From contig JAKLNE010000014.1 in assembly GCA_022814615.1 (NCBI GenBank), forward strand, positions 62,001-126,000: 64,000 bases of DNA, read 5' to 3'. The DNA comes from Waltergamsia citrina. Its lineage: Eukaryota > Ascomycota > Sordariomycetes > Hypocreales > Bionectriaceae. Positions 33,102 through 44,575 of the stretch are shown one piece after another (the first letter of the stretch is position 1; every line of letters begins with the position of its first letter). A model generated the notes under the pieces. The model was not told where the DNA came from. It searched no databases and was given only the letters and a program-made list of their open reading frames with translations. Made by a program: the position numbers and the translations under genes.

Positions 33102-35777
33102 TTATGATTGCACCTCGACTTCAAAAGGTTCGTTGAGGCTCCAATCGCCTTCAATCTCTTCTTCGCCGTCATCTGAGAGGACAATAACCTTCGTCAACGC
33201 AACATCAGACTTGTAGTCAAACGATCCATCCGACCGCACTGTTGTTCCGTCCCACGAAAACTCAATATCCGATACCTCCCCATCAATGCTTTCACCGTCA
33301 TCCAAGACTAGAGAGCCTGCAGCGTTTCCATCTAATCCAGGCGCCACAACAAGTGTGAATGATTTCTCTCGCAACTCCGTGGTCGTATTGGCCGACTCGT
33401 CGCGCAAAGGAATGATGGTGCCACCACGGATATATACAGGAATCTCATCCCAGCCGACGTTATCCAGCGTCATCTCTTCACCTTTCCCACGAACAGACTT
33501 GTAAGTCCAGAAATCGTAGAAAATATCGTCTGGAAGGTAGAAAGTAACACTGTTTGAGTCATCTTCCACGACCGGCGAGACGAGCAAGTCGCTGCCTAGG
33601 AAGTATTGATGATCGATGCTATAAGTATTCTCATCCGAGGGGTAGAGGAAGAAGAGCGGGTAAACACTCGGAACACTCTCTGAGCTGGCGCGGTAAATTG
33701 CCGTGTAGATGTAGTCGAGCAATCGGTAGCGCGCATCTATGGCCTTCTTGGCTGCTTCAACGACTGAATCCCAAAGATAGAATTCTTGGAATGGCGCGGA
33801 AATGTCTGCATGGTTGCGATAAAATGGTTGGAAGGCACCCAGAAGTGCCCAACGGGAACACATATTCTCTTGAGCCTCACCATTGAATCCACAAACATCT
33901 GATCCTACCATGGGGTAGTTGTGAACAGCAGAGTAGCCAAGCATCTGGTAGATCGTGATGCGATAATCATCCCACGCAGAGAAATTATCACCAAACCAAT
34001 GCGCGGCCCATCGACTGGAGGTAAGGAAGTTACTCCTCGTTAAGACAAATGGTCGCTTGCCCGGACGCCGCTTGACCATCGCGTCGTATGTTGCTTTCAC
34101 CATGGTCAGGCCATAGAGATTGTGCGTATCATACTGGCGTGTACCATCGTGGTTGGTGACGTTGGTCCATAAGGTGAGATCACTCAAATTCCCCTTCGCG
34201 TTGTTGATTGCATACGGAGGCTCGAACCATTCCCTGTCTGGCAAGCCCTTTTTGTTGCCGGATTCTTGACGCTTGTCAAGCGAGTTGCTGTCCGGCTGAA
34301 AGCTATCAGGAAATCCTGGAATCGGCCGACCAGTATTGGGGCGCGGAGAATGCTCTGGATCTGGAGGGGTGTCGGTGTCCTCGGCGTGTTTCTTCGGATC
34401 GCAGGTGATATCTGGGCAGAAGTTGGAGGCCTCGTTCATGTCATTCCATACACCATCAATGTCCACGCCAGTAGTCTCGTTGAAGAATCGCTGGATCTCA
34501 TCTACCCACCACGAATGTCCTTCTTCTGAGTGATAATCGGGCCAAACGACCTCGCCAGCCCATTGCACGCCTCTGTAGTCAGATCCGTCAGACGTACGGA
34601 TGAAAGCTCCTTTTTCATGACCTCTGGTGAAGGGATCGTAGTTGTCTACCGTAGAGATCCCTGGATCAAGCATCATAATCCAATGTTGTTTTCGTTCATG
34701 TAGTGTATCCACCAGCTCCCTCATCTTGTCCATGGGGAAGCGATCAGGGTCGGTGGTGAAGTCTCTCCGCAATTCCATGTAGTCAATATCTCCCCACAAG
34801 ACCTCCAACGGCAGCCCAGCGGCCGAGTAGTTGCTCACCACCTCCGCTAAGAAGTTCACATCCCAGTATCCGTATTTGGCCTGATGGAAGCCGAGCGACC
34901 AATAAGGTACCATACTTGCCGCACCCAGAGCCTCACCATGCTGTTTGCTGACAGCAACCGGGTCAGGACCAGCAAAGAAATAAAAGTCGAAGATACCTCC
35001 AATAGTGTTGTACTCGAGATAGTAGTCCCCGCTGTCATTCTTCCCCAGGTTGATGTCCATCCCATTAGAGTTCATGAAAAGGACTCCATGACTCCCACCG
35101 CTCTTCCGATGCTCGTGGTACATTGGTTGACTTCCATACAAGTTGGACTCTCGAGGAATGTAGGGGGCCTCGCAGTTCCAGAGGGTCCTTTGATACGATT
35201 GATTTGTTGGCATGCGGAAGTGATCTGAGTGCTCTCCGAGGCCATAAATATTCGGGTCGTCTGGCAACGACGTTCTTAGTCGAAGATATTGCGTCTCGAA
35301 GATCAGCTGCTCGCTGCTTGTGTCGAAAATCACTTCGTCACTGCCGCGGCGCGATATGGTGAATGAGAACGGATCTTCCACCATGTCGAATTTGAGGTCG
35401 GATTCCTTCGAGCTCTTCTCATTGTGCTCTGGCCGAGATATGATTGACTCTTGAATCTGATAAACCTGTTCCTCAGCATCATAAATTTGAACATGCAATC
35501 GGCTCTCTATGTTGAACGGATTTGTTAGTAGTCTTGATTAATGATGTTTTTTGAAAGCAAAGAAGCACTCACCTGACTGGTACTCTACAACCAGCCGAAG
35601 ATCATGGAGATCTTCCCCATACACGTTGCATGGCTCGCCCGCAAGTTCCAATTCGGCTGTTAGACCGGCATCCGTCTCCTTCACATTGGAGGCTTTGTAA
35701 CCCGGGCAGTCATCGACATCCGCGGTAACAGCTGTGGCCGCAATGGCCACGAGCAATGACAGAGCAGGAGATCTCAT
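33102..35777 (-). CDS. Secreted GH31 alpha-glucosidase
   Basis: Two exons (35777-35573 and 35506-33102) give 869 residues. The ATG at 35777 was chosen because it starts a signal peptide (MRSPALSLLVAIAATAVTA); an in-frame ATG 17 codons upstream would bury it. Domain order is GH31 N-terminal galactose-mutarotase-like region, catalytic barrel, proximal and distal beta domains. The nucleophile is Asp424 in GVWNDMNE, and the acid/base is Asp575 in HWFGDN. Other conserved parts are WSLGFHQAKYGYWD, VGSDVCGF and FQPFYRNH. A Pro-rich insertion (about residues 443-475) interrupts the barrel, as is common in fungal maltases. The enzyme releases glucose from the non-reducing ends of maltose and starch oligosaccharides outside the cell. 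Several N-glycosylation sites are present. Codon use looks like that of core genes. Confidence 0.95.
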
Positions 35778-36888
35778 CGCGGTAAAAACGTCCTGAGAGT
35801 CCTGTACAGGCTCATTTGTGGGATGCACAAACTCTTCTCGAAAGTAGTAGTAAGAAGACAGCAGCCCCTTCTTAAAGGAGTTATGGAGGATCTATTCTCG
35901 CTTTCTTTGAGGTTGTTTGATGGGTCCGGTAGCGAAAGGCTATGTGCACCATTCGGTCCGATGCGCTGGATCTTAATATTGACGCGGGTTTGGGTGACAT
36001 CGCGTGACCCAGGCCGCGGGGAAGAGGTAGATCACGGAGTGATAAACAATCATCGACTGTTCCTGCACCAAACTAACCCCGCGTTCAAGGTTTCCAATCT
36101 CGGACTCTCGGACTCGCATCGGAATGGGGCTGAACAAAACGCCGATGACAAGGATGTATTAGACTAGGAGATCAATCAAATGGACACCGTGAGTACTGCT
36201 ATGGAGCCCAAGTGCGGCACAGTCTAGGTGACAGAGTCATTCTCGGCAGTGTTTAAGTCTTGCAGCGTATTATAATTAGCATCAGATGGTTCGTCAATAG
36301 GGGGCTTTATCGAGCTTTCGTACAAATCGGTAAGGTCCACGGCGCTACTTCGTTGGATTCGTCATTACACGGATTCTTCACTTTGTCGCAGCAACGTCAT
36401 GGTCACTTGTACTTGAAGAAGCAAAACGGGCTGGATACCTTCTTCTATTTACAGTCGGCTAAAAACTGATTCGATCCTCCAGCCTAATACATGAACACAC
36501 CTCGGGGGTTCTATTCAAAAATAGAGAGAGAGCATGACATTATGCTATGTATAAAGCCATGTTCACTACATGTAGATATTAGATAGTAAATGTTAATTAT
36601 GTAAAATGAGCTCCTAGCCCCTGAGTCTATTTTTGGGACGCAGAATGTGAAACAAGGGAAGGGAAGAATGGCCTTTTCAAATATCAGTAGGATCTTTCCA
36701 CGCGTCTTCCCAATGATGCAGCGGCCTCACGCTATACACCTCTACGGCACATATTCTGAAGACAACCTTCCGTAAGGAGGACAAAAGATCGCCGTTCACG
36801 AGCTATACCCAGATCAGTACACTGACTTTCCTTTTTGAAAAAAAAAATATATCTTGGGAAAATAAAACAATAAAATTCAAGCTCATAT
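35778..36888. other. Intergenic region with the alpha-glucosidase promoter
   Basis: No gene is supported. The promoter of the GH31 gene lies at the left. A GA-rich patch near 36522-36532 and an A-rich tract at about 36836-36850, downstream of the SDR stop codon, are the only features noted. Confidence 0.45.
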
Positions 36889-37872
36889 TCATGAGTACGC
36901 TGCTGTCACCTTCTCACACCACGTCCAGAACTGCGAAGCAGCCCCAGAACCACCTTCGTCCTTGGACTTCAACCCAGCTGCCACATCGGCTCTCGCCACT
37001 CCGATTCGGCCCCATGGAATAATGTAAGAACCGTTACGCTCTTTGGTTATATCACTTGACCAACCCGCGTATAGCTCGGTGTAGGCTCCATAAATAGGCT
37101 TGTGAAGAACGGTATTGGCCAGTCTTCTCGCCACGTTGCCGATGTGTCTCTGGAGATCTGTCTGAAGGTTTCCTGGATTGAAAGCCACGGCTATAACGTT
37201 GTCGCCTCCGTATTGTCGAGCCATCTCCGATGCAAGAAAGATATTGCCAACCTTGCTCTGAGCGTAGTCCTTGTTTGTATCGCCGTGGACCTTAGGAGCG
37301 CCACTCTTATCAAATTCAATCCCGCCCGATGGTCCCACTTCTATCACTGAGGAGCTGGCCCATATAACACGGACGCTTCCAGTGGGCGAGGAGGCCGCCG
37401 TCTTCTTCAACAGTGGCATTAGGCTCTGGGTGAAGAGGAAAGGTCCTAAGCAGTTTGTGCCCATCTGCAATTCGAACCCCTGCGCATCTTTGCTACCCAC
37501 GGGGGGGTACATGAGGCCGGCATTATTAACGAGAACATCGAGACGCATTTCCTTTTCCAAGAAGAGCCCAACAGACTTTTTGATGGTAGATAGGTCGGAC
37601 AAGTCAACAAAAACAAACTCCAACCGGCCTTGTGAGCTCGGGTATGCTGCCTTGGTGGTCTTGATGGCGTCCATTCCTTTCTTCTCGCTCCGCCCAGCTA
37701 TGTAAACTGTAGCATTCTTTGAATAAAGAATGTTGACTAGTTCGAGTCCAATTCCATTATAGCCTCCAGTGACGATATGTACCTTGCCTGTCTGATCGGG
37801 CAATTTGTTCTCTGTGAGCGTGGGCTGTGGGATGAACGCACTTTGCTGAAACAAGCGTATGTATGAACCCAT
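36889..37872 (-). CDS. Short-chain dehydrogenase/reductase
   Basis: An intronless gene of 327 codons. The cofactor-binding motif TGGYNGIG follows a 30-residue leader, then NNAG in the fourth strand region and the catalytic YAQSK (Tyr and Lys) with a serine in WASSSVIE. This is the classical SDR arrangement of the retinol-dehydrogenase/WW-domain-oxidoreductase-like group common in fungi, with NADP preference suggested by AGRSEKK after the second strand. It probably reduces or oxidises a hydrophobic carbonyl/alcohol; the substrate is unknown. The hydrophobic start (IRLFQQSAFIP) is shared with many fungal members and may sit on a membrane. It is not closely similar to the second SDR at 59700. 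Confidence 0.92.
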   Translation of the reverse strand: MGSYIRLFQQSAFIPQPTLTENKLPDQTGKVHIVTGGYNGIGLELVNILYSKNATVYIAGRSEKKGMDAIKTTKAAYPSSQGRLEFVFVDLSDLSTIKKSVGLFLEKEMRLDVLVNNAGLMYPPVGSKDAQGFELQMGTNCLGPFLFTQSLMPLLKKTAASSPTGSVRVIWASSSVIEVGPSGGIEFDKSGAPKVHGDTNKDYAQSKVGNIFLASEMARQYGGDNVIAVAFNPGNLQTDLQRHIGNVARRLANTVLHKPIYGAYTELYAGWSSDITKERNGSYIIPWGRIGVARADVAAGLKSKDEGGSGAASQFWTWCEKVTAAYS

Positions 37873-38047
37873 GACGATGATACTCAGAATAAGTTGAATT
37901 TGCTTGATGCAATATACCTTTTTTTTCTTGAGGGGGCAATCTAGATTTTCACTTATAATATTTTCCTGGGCCCGGGCTGAGCTCAGCCAGAAGTAGCAAC
38001 CGAGATCACCTCCGCGAAGCTACATTAGCGCCCAGCGGTTTGAGGGA

Positions 38048-38347
38048 CAATCCCTGCCATAGCATCGGAGACAACCGCACGACTTGCAGCCGTAGAGTCG
38101 GCTGGGCATCTCTAACTTGAGCTGCTTAGCGGACTTCAACAATGAAGTCCGCATGTTAGATGCCTGAATGGGCGGTCGTTAGGGTGGGCTGTCTCACAAT
38201 CCCTGCCGTAGCATCGGAGATCAATCCCATCACTCATAGCCGCAGAAGCAGTTCGGCCACTTCTAACTTGAGCTGCTTAGCGGACTTGGACGATGAAGTC
38301 CGCATTTTAGATGCCTAAATAGGCCCTTGTTAGGGCGGACTGTCTCA
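38048..38347. repeat. Tandem duplication of a 150-bp unit with a hairpin
   Basis: Two direct copies (38048-38196 and 38197-38347) start CAATCCCTGCC and end CTGTCTCA. They share long blocks such as CTAACTTGAGCTGCTTAGCG. Each contains a hairpin around GCGGACTT...AAGTCCGC: perfect 10-bp arms with a 4-nt loop in copy 1 (38129-38152), and 8-bp arms in copy 2 (38280-38303). The copies differ by scattered substitutions, so the duplication is not recent or has been mutated. The source may be a mobile element; no family was recognised. Confidence 0.85.
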
Positions 38348-39038
38348 ACTTATCTCCGAGATCTTGCAGGAGGTGGGAGAAAGCCTCGATTCGCATGCAT
38401 AGAACAAGACAAGCGTCTCGCCGCCTTCTCATCTAGAGGAAGAGAAGACATCTTTATTAGCTATTGACCGGGATTCTTCGTTGAGTTATCAAAATGATGA
38501 TGATGGAATTAGGCTTGTTCTCGTAAACACAACTTTAAACGCACAAAGGCCCAAGGAGTAGAAGAGGTACTACCGAGCAATCTACCACAATTTTCAAGCA
38601 CCTTGGTGACGTGCTAGATACTCTCATTAGGCTATAAAATAAACATCCAAGACAAGGCTCCTGAGCAACCTATAAAGAGCTAAGCCAAGCAATTCAAGGG
38701 CTGTAATAGATCGACATAAAACCTCCAGGCACATGTCTAAAATAATTCGCCAATAGTATGGTGGGTTATATAATAGGGGAGGTATTTCCACTATGTGGTG
38801 ATGCTGACGGAATACTTACCAGCCGTGCGCATCAGATTGTGGCGATTCCCAACGATCGTCATGACCACATCATTGATCGAACTCATCGACCCTACCAACA
38901 ACACCCCGATAAAAGCCTAAAAGCTATCTACCCTTTGCCAAAAAGCTAAACAATTCAGTAACTTCCCACAAAACCTATCCGATTTATCAAGGAAACATCA
39001 AAGGTACAGGAGATATTATAATCATCAAACAATTAACC
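38348..39038. other. AT-rich decayed sequence and promoter of the small mitochondrial-type gene
   Basis: All frames contain frequent stops. The many TAA/TAG codons suggest an old mutated element. The last 100-200 bp must act as the promoter of the gene at 39039. Confidence 0.35.
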
Positions 39039-39567
39039 ATGGCCATCCCCAGAGCCGCAAGCGCCCTCCTGCGCACCCGCATCGGCCGCCCGATCGCCGG
39101 CTCCCACCCCGCCGCTACCGCAGCCGCCCCACCTCTCCGGAACCACCAACAGATCCGGAAGCAGCACCACGACGGCGACCTCGGCGGTCCCGGAGGCCAA
39201 GAGCCGCGTCCTAGCAAGCCAGCTGGTGCCGACACCGTGAAGCGCAATTGGTAAGATTTCCAACCCCCACGCGCGAAAGAAGCCACGTCATCGCTTTTAA
39301 AAAATGATGCTGATAAAGGTCTTTTAAAGGATGCAAATTGGCGGTGCGGCCGTTGCGATCGTGGCTATCTATGCGTACTTCACTAGTGGTAAGCCCAGCA
39401 AGGACGACATTCGGGCTAAGAGCGAGGAGGGCATGGATATTGCCAAGAAGCGCGCCCAAGAGCTGAAGGATAAGGGTGAGGAGGGGTTGAGAAAGTTGGA
39501 GGGCAAAGGTGGTGTTAGCGAGATGAGTGGGAGGAAGGGCAGTATGGGCGGCTTTCGTGGAGAGTAA
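39039..39567 (+). CDS. Small single-pass protein, probably mitochondrial
   Basis: Two exons (39039-39250 and 39330-39567) give 149 residues. The N-terminus (MAIPRAASALLRTRIGRPIAG) is rich in Arg, Ser and Ala without acids, the pattern of a mitochondrial presequence. A Gly/Pro/His-rich stretch follows. A single hydrophobic segment just after the exon junction (IGGAAVAIVAIYAYFTSG, about residues 73-90) should span a membrane. The rest is a charged helix rich in Lys, Glu and Gly (about 95-130). I know this only as a conserved fungal hypothetical type and assign no function. The intron junction TG|G ATG gives W-M-Q-I-G and is well supported. It is convergent with the flavoprotein gene 251 bp downstream. 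Confidence 0.75.
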
Positions 39568-39818
39568 AGCATAAAAAGTTGAAGATGATGCTGGGTCGAA
39601 GAGACTCGCCTATCACCCTTGAGGACACATTTAACTACTGATGATTTCCCGGGCTCGTCGATGCCAATGTTGTTGAAGATTGTTGGTCAGGCCACACCTG
39701 ACTCTAATTACTTATAATTACGGCTAAGAAGGAAAAGTGATATCGCAGTCTATCTAGGAGGTATCTGAATAGGAACTATTACAAACAAGTTGGTCCTTTC
39801 CAACTCCGCTTTCTATAT

Positions 39819-41354
39819 CTACGCCGCTGCCTTAGCTGGCTCCTCGCCACCCTTCTGCTTCTGCAGCAAATAGTCCCGCCCTGACCACGCATGATACACA
39901 CCATACAATCCTCTCATCGGCCAAATCTTCCACAGCTTAGCCTTAACCGGTCGCGCTGCCAACGCGGCCTCCTCGCTCTCCCAGTCGACTCGTGTCTTGT
40001 CAAAGACGCTAGGGAGGTGGCCCGCGCCGTAGCGCTCTCGCACGGCATCATACGCTGCGCGGTCGTAGTGCGACCAGAACTCATCCTCGGTGTAGTAAGC
40101 GTGGCTGTAGAGCCATTTCTTGCCGCCGAATTCCTGTACCTTGTGCTCGAGTAGGCGGTTCTGACGGACAACTTCACTCCGGTCGCCAGGGATGGGACCC
40201 CACACGCCGTAGTTGAGCAGGGTCTCCTCCGTGCTTGGGTCCGCAAACTCAGCGTGCAAGCCGTGGCCTGAATCCGGCTCATCACGACGGATGCGCAGCG
40301 GGCAGAGCCAAATGGGATACAGGCCATACGTGTCGTCCAAGAAATTGTGGAACTCGGCGGCGCGAGAGTATGGGACACCAACGTCTTGAATGACGTAGAA
40401 GTCATGAAGACCGCTCTTGTGCATGGCGTGGTACATGACGTTTGTGTACATGAAGCGGTTGAGAGCGCGACGGGTGATGCGGTTGAAAGGCGTCATGAAA
40501 TACTTGAAGGCGTAGCGAGCAGTCCAGAAGCCAGCGCGGTTGTAGCGGAAGAGGTAGTCGTAGATGGGAATGTAATCGATGAGCTCCCCCTCCGACTTGC
40601 CCTGCTTCAACTTCTTCTCGGCTTCTTGGGCGTGCAGGTAGAACCATGGATCGCTAGGGCGAGTGAAGCGGACCTCCTTCTTGCCCTCAGGTGCCTCATC
40701 AGCGAAGCGGCCGATGCAGACAACAGTCGAGTCCTTTGCGTAGACGATGCCATCAACAAATTCAACATCTTCCTTCTGACCTTCGGTCTTGATAACCTCG
40801 ACATACTCCTCTGGCGTCTTGCAGTGGATGTACGTAAGCTCAACATACTTCTTCGCCGGCCGCAGCTTGACTTCGACAAGTGTGACAACGCCAATTGTAC
40901 CAAAAGCCGAGGCAGCACCCCAGAGCAGATCGGGCTTCTCGGTCCTAGACGCCCTCTCCACAGTACCATCTGGCAGCACAATCTCAATACTCTGGATATT
41001 GGCTTCAAAAGCACCATGCTTAAAAGAGCTACTCTCGCCCGAGCTTCCGGAGAACCCGCCGCCAGCCGTGATAGTCTGAAACTCCATCACAACGGGCGGC
41101 AGCAGCCCATGCTTGAGTGTCTCCTCCACCAGTGTCCCCATGCCTACATTAGGTTCCGTAGTGACGGTCATCTTTTCCGGATCGACGGACAGGACCTTGT
41201 TGAGCTTGCTGGTGTCGACAATGTTGGCGGCATTACGGTGCGACTGGCGGGTGCTGTTGGTGGAGCCATGGTAGAGACGGAAAGGCTGCTTGGTGGCGTG
41301 GAAGTGCTTTACGCGCTCCGAGACCTTGGCCACGATGGCATTGTGAGCCTCCAT
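39819..41354 (-). CDS. Delta(24)-sterol reductase-like FAD-linked oxidoreductase
   Basis: An intronless gene; the ATG at 41354 gives 511 residues, whereas an in-frame ATG 27 codons upstream adds a low-complexity His/Ser leader that I consider 5'-untranslated. The N-terminal FAD-binding PCMH-type domain shows TTEPNVGMGTLVEETLKHGLLPPVVMEFQTITAGGGFSGSSGESSSFKHG, the FAD-pyrophosphate segment of the DHCR24/DIMINUTO family (abbreviated key: VGMGTL, ITAGGG, ESSSFKHG). A C-terminal cap follows with YPIWLCPLRI. Family members reduce the delta-24 double bond of sterols using NADPH and FAD at the ER. Fungi make ergosterol without this step, so the substrate here may be a different sterol or lipid. The protein lacks an obvious N-terminal membrane anchor. 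Confidence 0.85.
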   Translation of the reverse strand: MEAHNAIVAKVSERVKHFHATKQPFRLYHGSTNSTRQSHRNAANIVDTSKLNKVLSVDPEKMTVTTEPNVGMGTLVEETLKHGLLPPVVMEFQTITAGGGFSGSSGESSSFKHGAFEANIQSIEIVLPDGTVERASRTEKPDLLWGAASAFGTIGVVTLVEVKLRPAKKYVELTYIHCKTPEEYVEVIKTEGQKEDVEFVDGIVYAKDSTVVCIGRFADEAPEGKKEVRFTRPSDPWFYLHAQEAEKKLKQGKSEGELIDYIPIYDYLFRYNRAGFWTARYAFKYFMTPFNRITRRALNRFMYTNVMYHAMHKSGLHDFYVIQDVGVPYSRAAEFHNFLDDTYGLYPIWLCPLRIRRDEPDSGHGLHAEFADPSTEETLLNYGVWGPIPGDRSEVVRQNRLLEHKVQEFGGKKWLYSHAYYTEDEFWSHYDRAAYDAVRERYGAGHLPSVFDKTRVDWESEEAALAARPVKAKLWKIWPMRGLYGVYHAWSGRDYLLQKQKGGEEPAKAAA

Positions 41355-42031
41355 TATCTCGAAATAAGGGCGTGATGAGCTGTGGTGAGGGTGGTGGTGA
41401 TAGGTTGAAATGAGATGAGATGAGATGAAATTCAAGCTCTGCTTTCGGCCAGGGTCGGTCCACTGAGACCCTTACCAGCGCCCACTAAAATAAGGCTAAT
41501 GATATGATTATGAAGGAAAGAATAATGGCAAATGCAATGGTGAATGAGCGACTTGATACGTTGTCAAAAATAGCATGCTTAAGGAATGGGAGTGTTGAAA
41601 AGTTGCAGACCCTGGATTGATTGACGCGTCTTTGCTGCATGGCGAAGCTTGGCGAAGCTTGACTCCGCCACGGAAAATCGTCCGAGGTCCACCAGCACAA
41701 TTGCTTACCCTACATCGATTCTTCCAATAAAACTCGCGAATGGCCACAAGCTTTCTGGTTACAATAGCACTTGTCTTAGTGATTGATCTTGTCAACGTCT
41801 GGGAGGCAAGAACGTAGTTTTTCATGTTGCCATAGTTTTGCCTGTGGTCCGGTAGAGGGGAGAGGCATAGCTTACATGCGCAATAGCTCCACAGCAGTGC
41901 AATACGAATCGGAGCTTCAGCAAAGGATGGATAACAGATAGCCAATTGTAATAATATTATCAAGCAAGCCCAAGATGCATCCTATACACCAAAACTACAG
42001 ACAAACGCCTGTCAACGCGTACATTTTAATT
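41355..42031. other. Intergenic region
   Basis: Promoter of the flavoprotein gene on the left and 3' flank of HAS1 on the right. No supported ORF. A short direct repeat, ATGGCGAAGCTTGGCGAAGCTTG, occurs near 41639-41661. Confidence 0.45.
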
Positions 42032-44043
42032 CTATCTCCCCCGGCCCCCTCGGAATCCGCCCCGACCACGTTGTGACGGTTGGCTTCCATACGCCCGCCT
42101 AGCTTGCACCTTCGGCCCCTTCATGCTCTGACCCAACGTAATATCAACCCTCGGCGGCGTCGTAAATCCAAAGCTTTTGGCTACCTTCTTGAGATCAAGA
42201 TCCTCTACGTTATACACGGACCGCAGGCTATGGCTGGCGTAGGCGTGTAGGTATGACTTGAATGCGTCCTTGGCGCTTTGGGAGAGGTAGTAGTTCTGGC
42301 CGATAAGCTTCTCGAGCTGCGACTGTACGGGTTTGATCTTCTTCGCTGGGATCTCGTATTCGACAATGGGCACGTTGGCCTTCTCGAGGTGGGTGAGGAA
42401 GCCCATCTCATTCGGCTGCTAACAGTCAGTACAGGCGCAGGTCGTGGCTTAGAAGCATTCGTATGCTTACCTGGAGGAACATCAAACTCTTGCCCTTGCC
42501 ATCGGCACGGGCTGTTCGACCGACTCGGTGGATGTAATCCGTAGCGTTATCGGGAGGGTCGAACTGGACAACCACATCGACTTTAGGAATCTGGAAGCTG
42601 TTAGCGAAGAGCCCCTGAACCGCCAGCACCATCGAGTACATACATCAAGTCCACGCGCAGCAACATTTGTGCAAATCAAAACACCACGCTCGGCATTGCT
42701 GAATTCGAAAAACGTGTTGGTCCGCTTCTGCTGCTTCTGGTTGCCATGCAGGTCGAGAACCGGTAGGTCGATGAAGTTAAGAAGAGCCGCGTAGTATTTG
42801 ACCGAGTTGCAGCTGCTGAAGAAGACAATGACCTTCTTCTTGTCCTTGAAGGTCTTGAGCAGGGAGAAGAGGAGTGTAAAGCGCTTGTCTGCCTCGCACA
42901 TGACGTATCCTTGTTCTAAGCCCTCCACGGTGCTGTACTTCTTTTCTTGGTCGACGTTGATGTAGAGGGGGCCGGGTCGGAGTGAGATGCGCGCAAGATC
43001 CTCTGTGACAAATCAAGATTAGGAACATGTCTCTCAATCGATGGGCTGGGTGTACTTCACTTACCAACTTTAGTTGTTTGAGTGGCCGAGAAAAGCATAG
43101 TCTGCAGCTCGTTCTTGCTGTCGGTATCGGCGCTCTTGGGCTTCAAGATCTTGATAATCTGCCTCATCTCATCCTCAAAACCAACCTCCAGAATGCGATC
43201 CGCCTCATCAATAATCAGAGTCTTCAGATTCTTGAACCCAAACTTAGTGTTCATCAAATGATCCAACAACCGTCCCGGCGTAGCAATCAAAAGATTCACA
43301 CCCTTCTGCAGTTTCTCAGCCTCGGCCCTACGATTGGCTCCGCCAATGACGATGCCGTATGTTTGCGAGTGGTGCTTCATGAGTTCGCGGGCGACACCGA
43401 AGATCTGGAGGGCGAGCTCGCGTGTCGGAGAGACGACAATGGCACCGGTGCCGTTTCGGGGCTTGAATCGGATCGAGCTGAGCATTTCTACTACGGGGAT
43501 CAGGAAAGCAAGTGTCTTTCCGGAACCTGTCTTTGCTGCACCGAGCACATCTTTTCCAGCGAGCAGCGGGGGTATTGCCTATGAACGGTTAGCACTTGAA
43601 CCTGGTATAGCGCAGCGTAATCGAGGTGTTCTACTCACGCTCTTTTGAATGCTGGTCATTTTTGTAAACCCCATCTCGTTAATCGCTCTCATAGTCTTCT
43701 CCGACAAGTTCATCTCGTCGAAGCGGTCTGAGGTTGTCGTCGGCGGTAACAGCGGAGCAGCGTTTTCGGGAATGTCGTCGGCGGCGTCCTCATCGTCCTC
43801 GCCAATCTCCTCGTCATGGTCATCCGACTCTCCAGAGCCATCCTCCTCGACATCGATCTCCTTGTAGCCATCTTCCATGTCACCATCGCTAGACGCAGAG
43901 TCGTCTTCCTCCTCATCGCTCGAGGGCTCAACTGGCGGCGCGGGGTTCTTCAACTTTTTTGATTTCTTAGTCGCGGCGACAGCATCGCTCCCATTCTCAG
44001 AGTCCCGAAGCTTGCGCTTCTTGTTCAAGGTTGTCGACCCCAT
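42032..44043 (-). CDS. HAS1: DEAD-box ATP-dependent RNA helicase HAS1
   Basis: Five exons (44043-43639, 43578-43065, 43002-42644, 42590-42471, 42418-42032) give 594 residues. A nucleolar-type acidic/lysine-rich N-terminus (about residues 1-95) precedes the helicase core. Motifs in order: Q motif (MGFTKMTSIQ), I AAKTGSGKT, Ia PTRELA, Ib TPGR, II DEAD, III SAT, V ARGLD, VI HRVGRTAR. The linker GLEQGYVMCEADKRF and SSCNSVKYYAALLNFIDLPVLDLHGNQKQQKRT are specific to HAS1. The C-terminus ends in an RGG-type tail (RGRGGFRGGRGR). HAS1 unwinds snoRNA/pre-rRNA duplexes and is needed for both 40S and 60S subunit assembly in the nucleolus. It is divergent from the membrane protein at 44576, with 532 bp shared. 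Confidence 0.97.
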
Positions 44044-44575
44044 GGCTCTAGCGAAATCCGTGCGCCAATGCTGGATAATGGCGTATTTTTGGTCGGTGAG
44101 GCGCTTGGAGATGTCTGCGTCGCAACTTTTTTGTGGTCCTGGAAAAAAAAGGTCGAGGCCCCGGGACTCCACTTGGGCGCAGAGCAAGCTTATCGATAAC
44201 TGCTAGTGGAAAAGTGCTGCTCGTAGGATCGGGCTAAAGTGGGCCTTGGTTTTCGCGTGGCGCACGTCGAGTTTGTCGCCCGCCAGCCAGCCACTCTAAA
44301 TTCCACTTGTTTTCAACACCTTCAGGTACTTCACCAGCAATGCGCATCTGTCATTATACCGGCCTCAACACAGCAAATTGACACTTGAAACTTGACCCAG
44401 CACATTTCTGACGAATAAAAAGCTCTGTATTTTAATTTTGACATTTTCTCGTTTCTAGAAGGGCCTCATCCACGACAATCGCTCTTCATATATCTTGAAT
44501 TCGGATGCCTCGGTACTAGCAGTTGTACCCTCCACCAAGTCAACTTACACTGCCTTCAACACATCTGTAACCACA
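44044..44575. promoter_or_regulatory. Bidirectional promoter region of HAS1 and a membrane protein gene
   Basis: The start codons of the two divergent genes are 532 bp apart, so this stretch carries both promoters. I see no convincing TATA box, as is usual for a ribosome-biogenesis gene. Confidence 0.45.

Noticed and set aside
37950..38350. CRISPR-like interpretation of the 150-bp duplication
   Set aside because: Only two long units without spacers, in a fungal genome. It is an ordinary tandem duplication with hairpins.
40347..41375. 342-codon plus-strand ORF inside the flavoprotein gene
   Set aside because: Antisense shadow. The minus-strand product has clear FAD-binding motifs across the same DNA.
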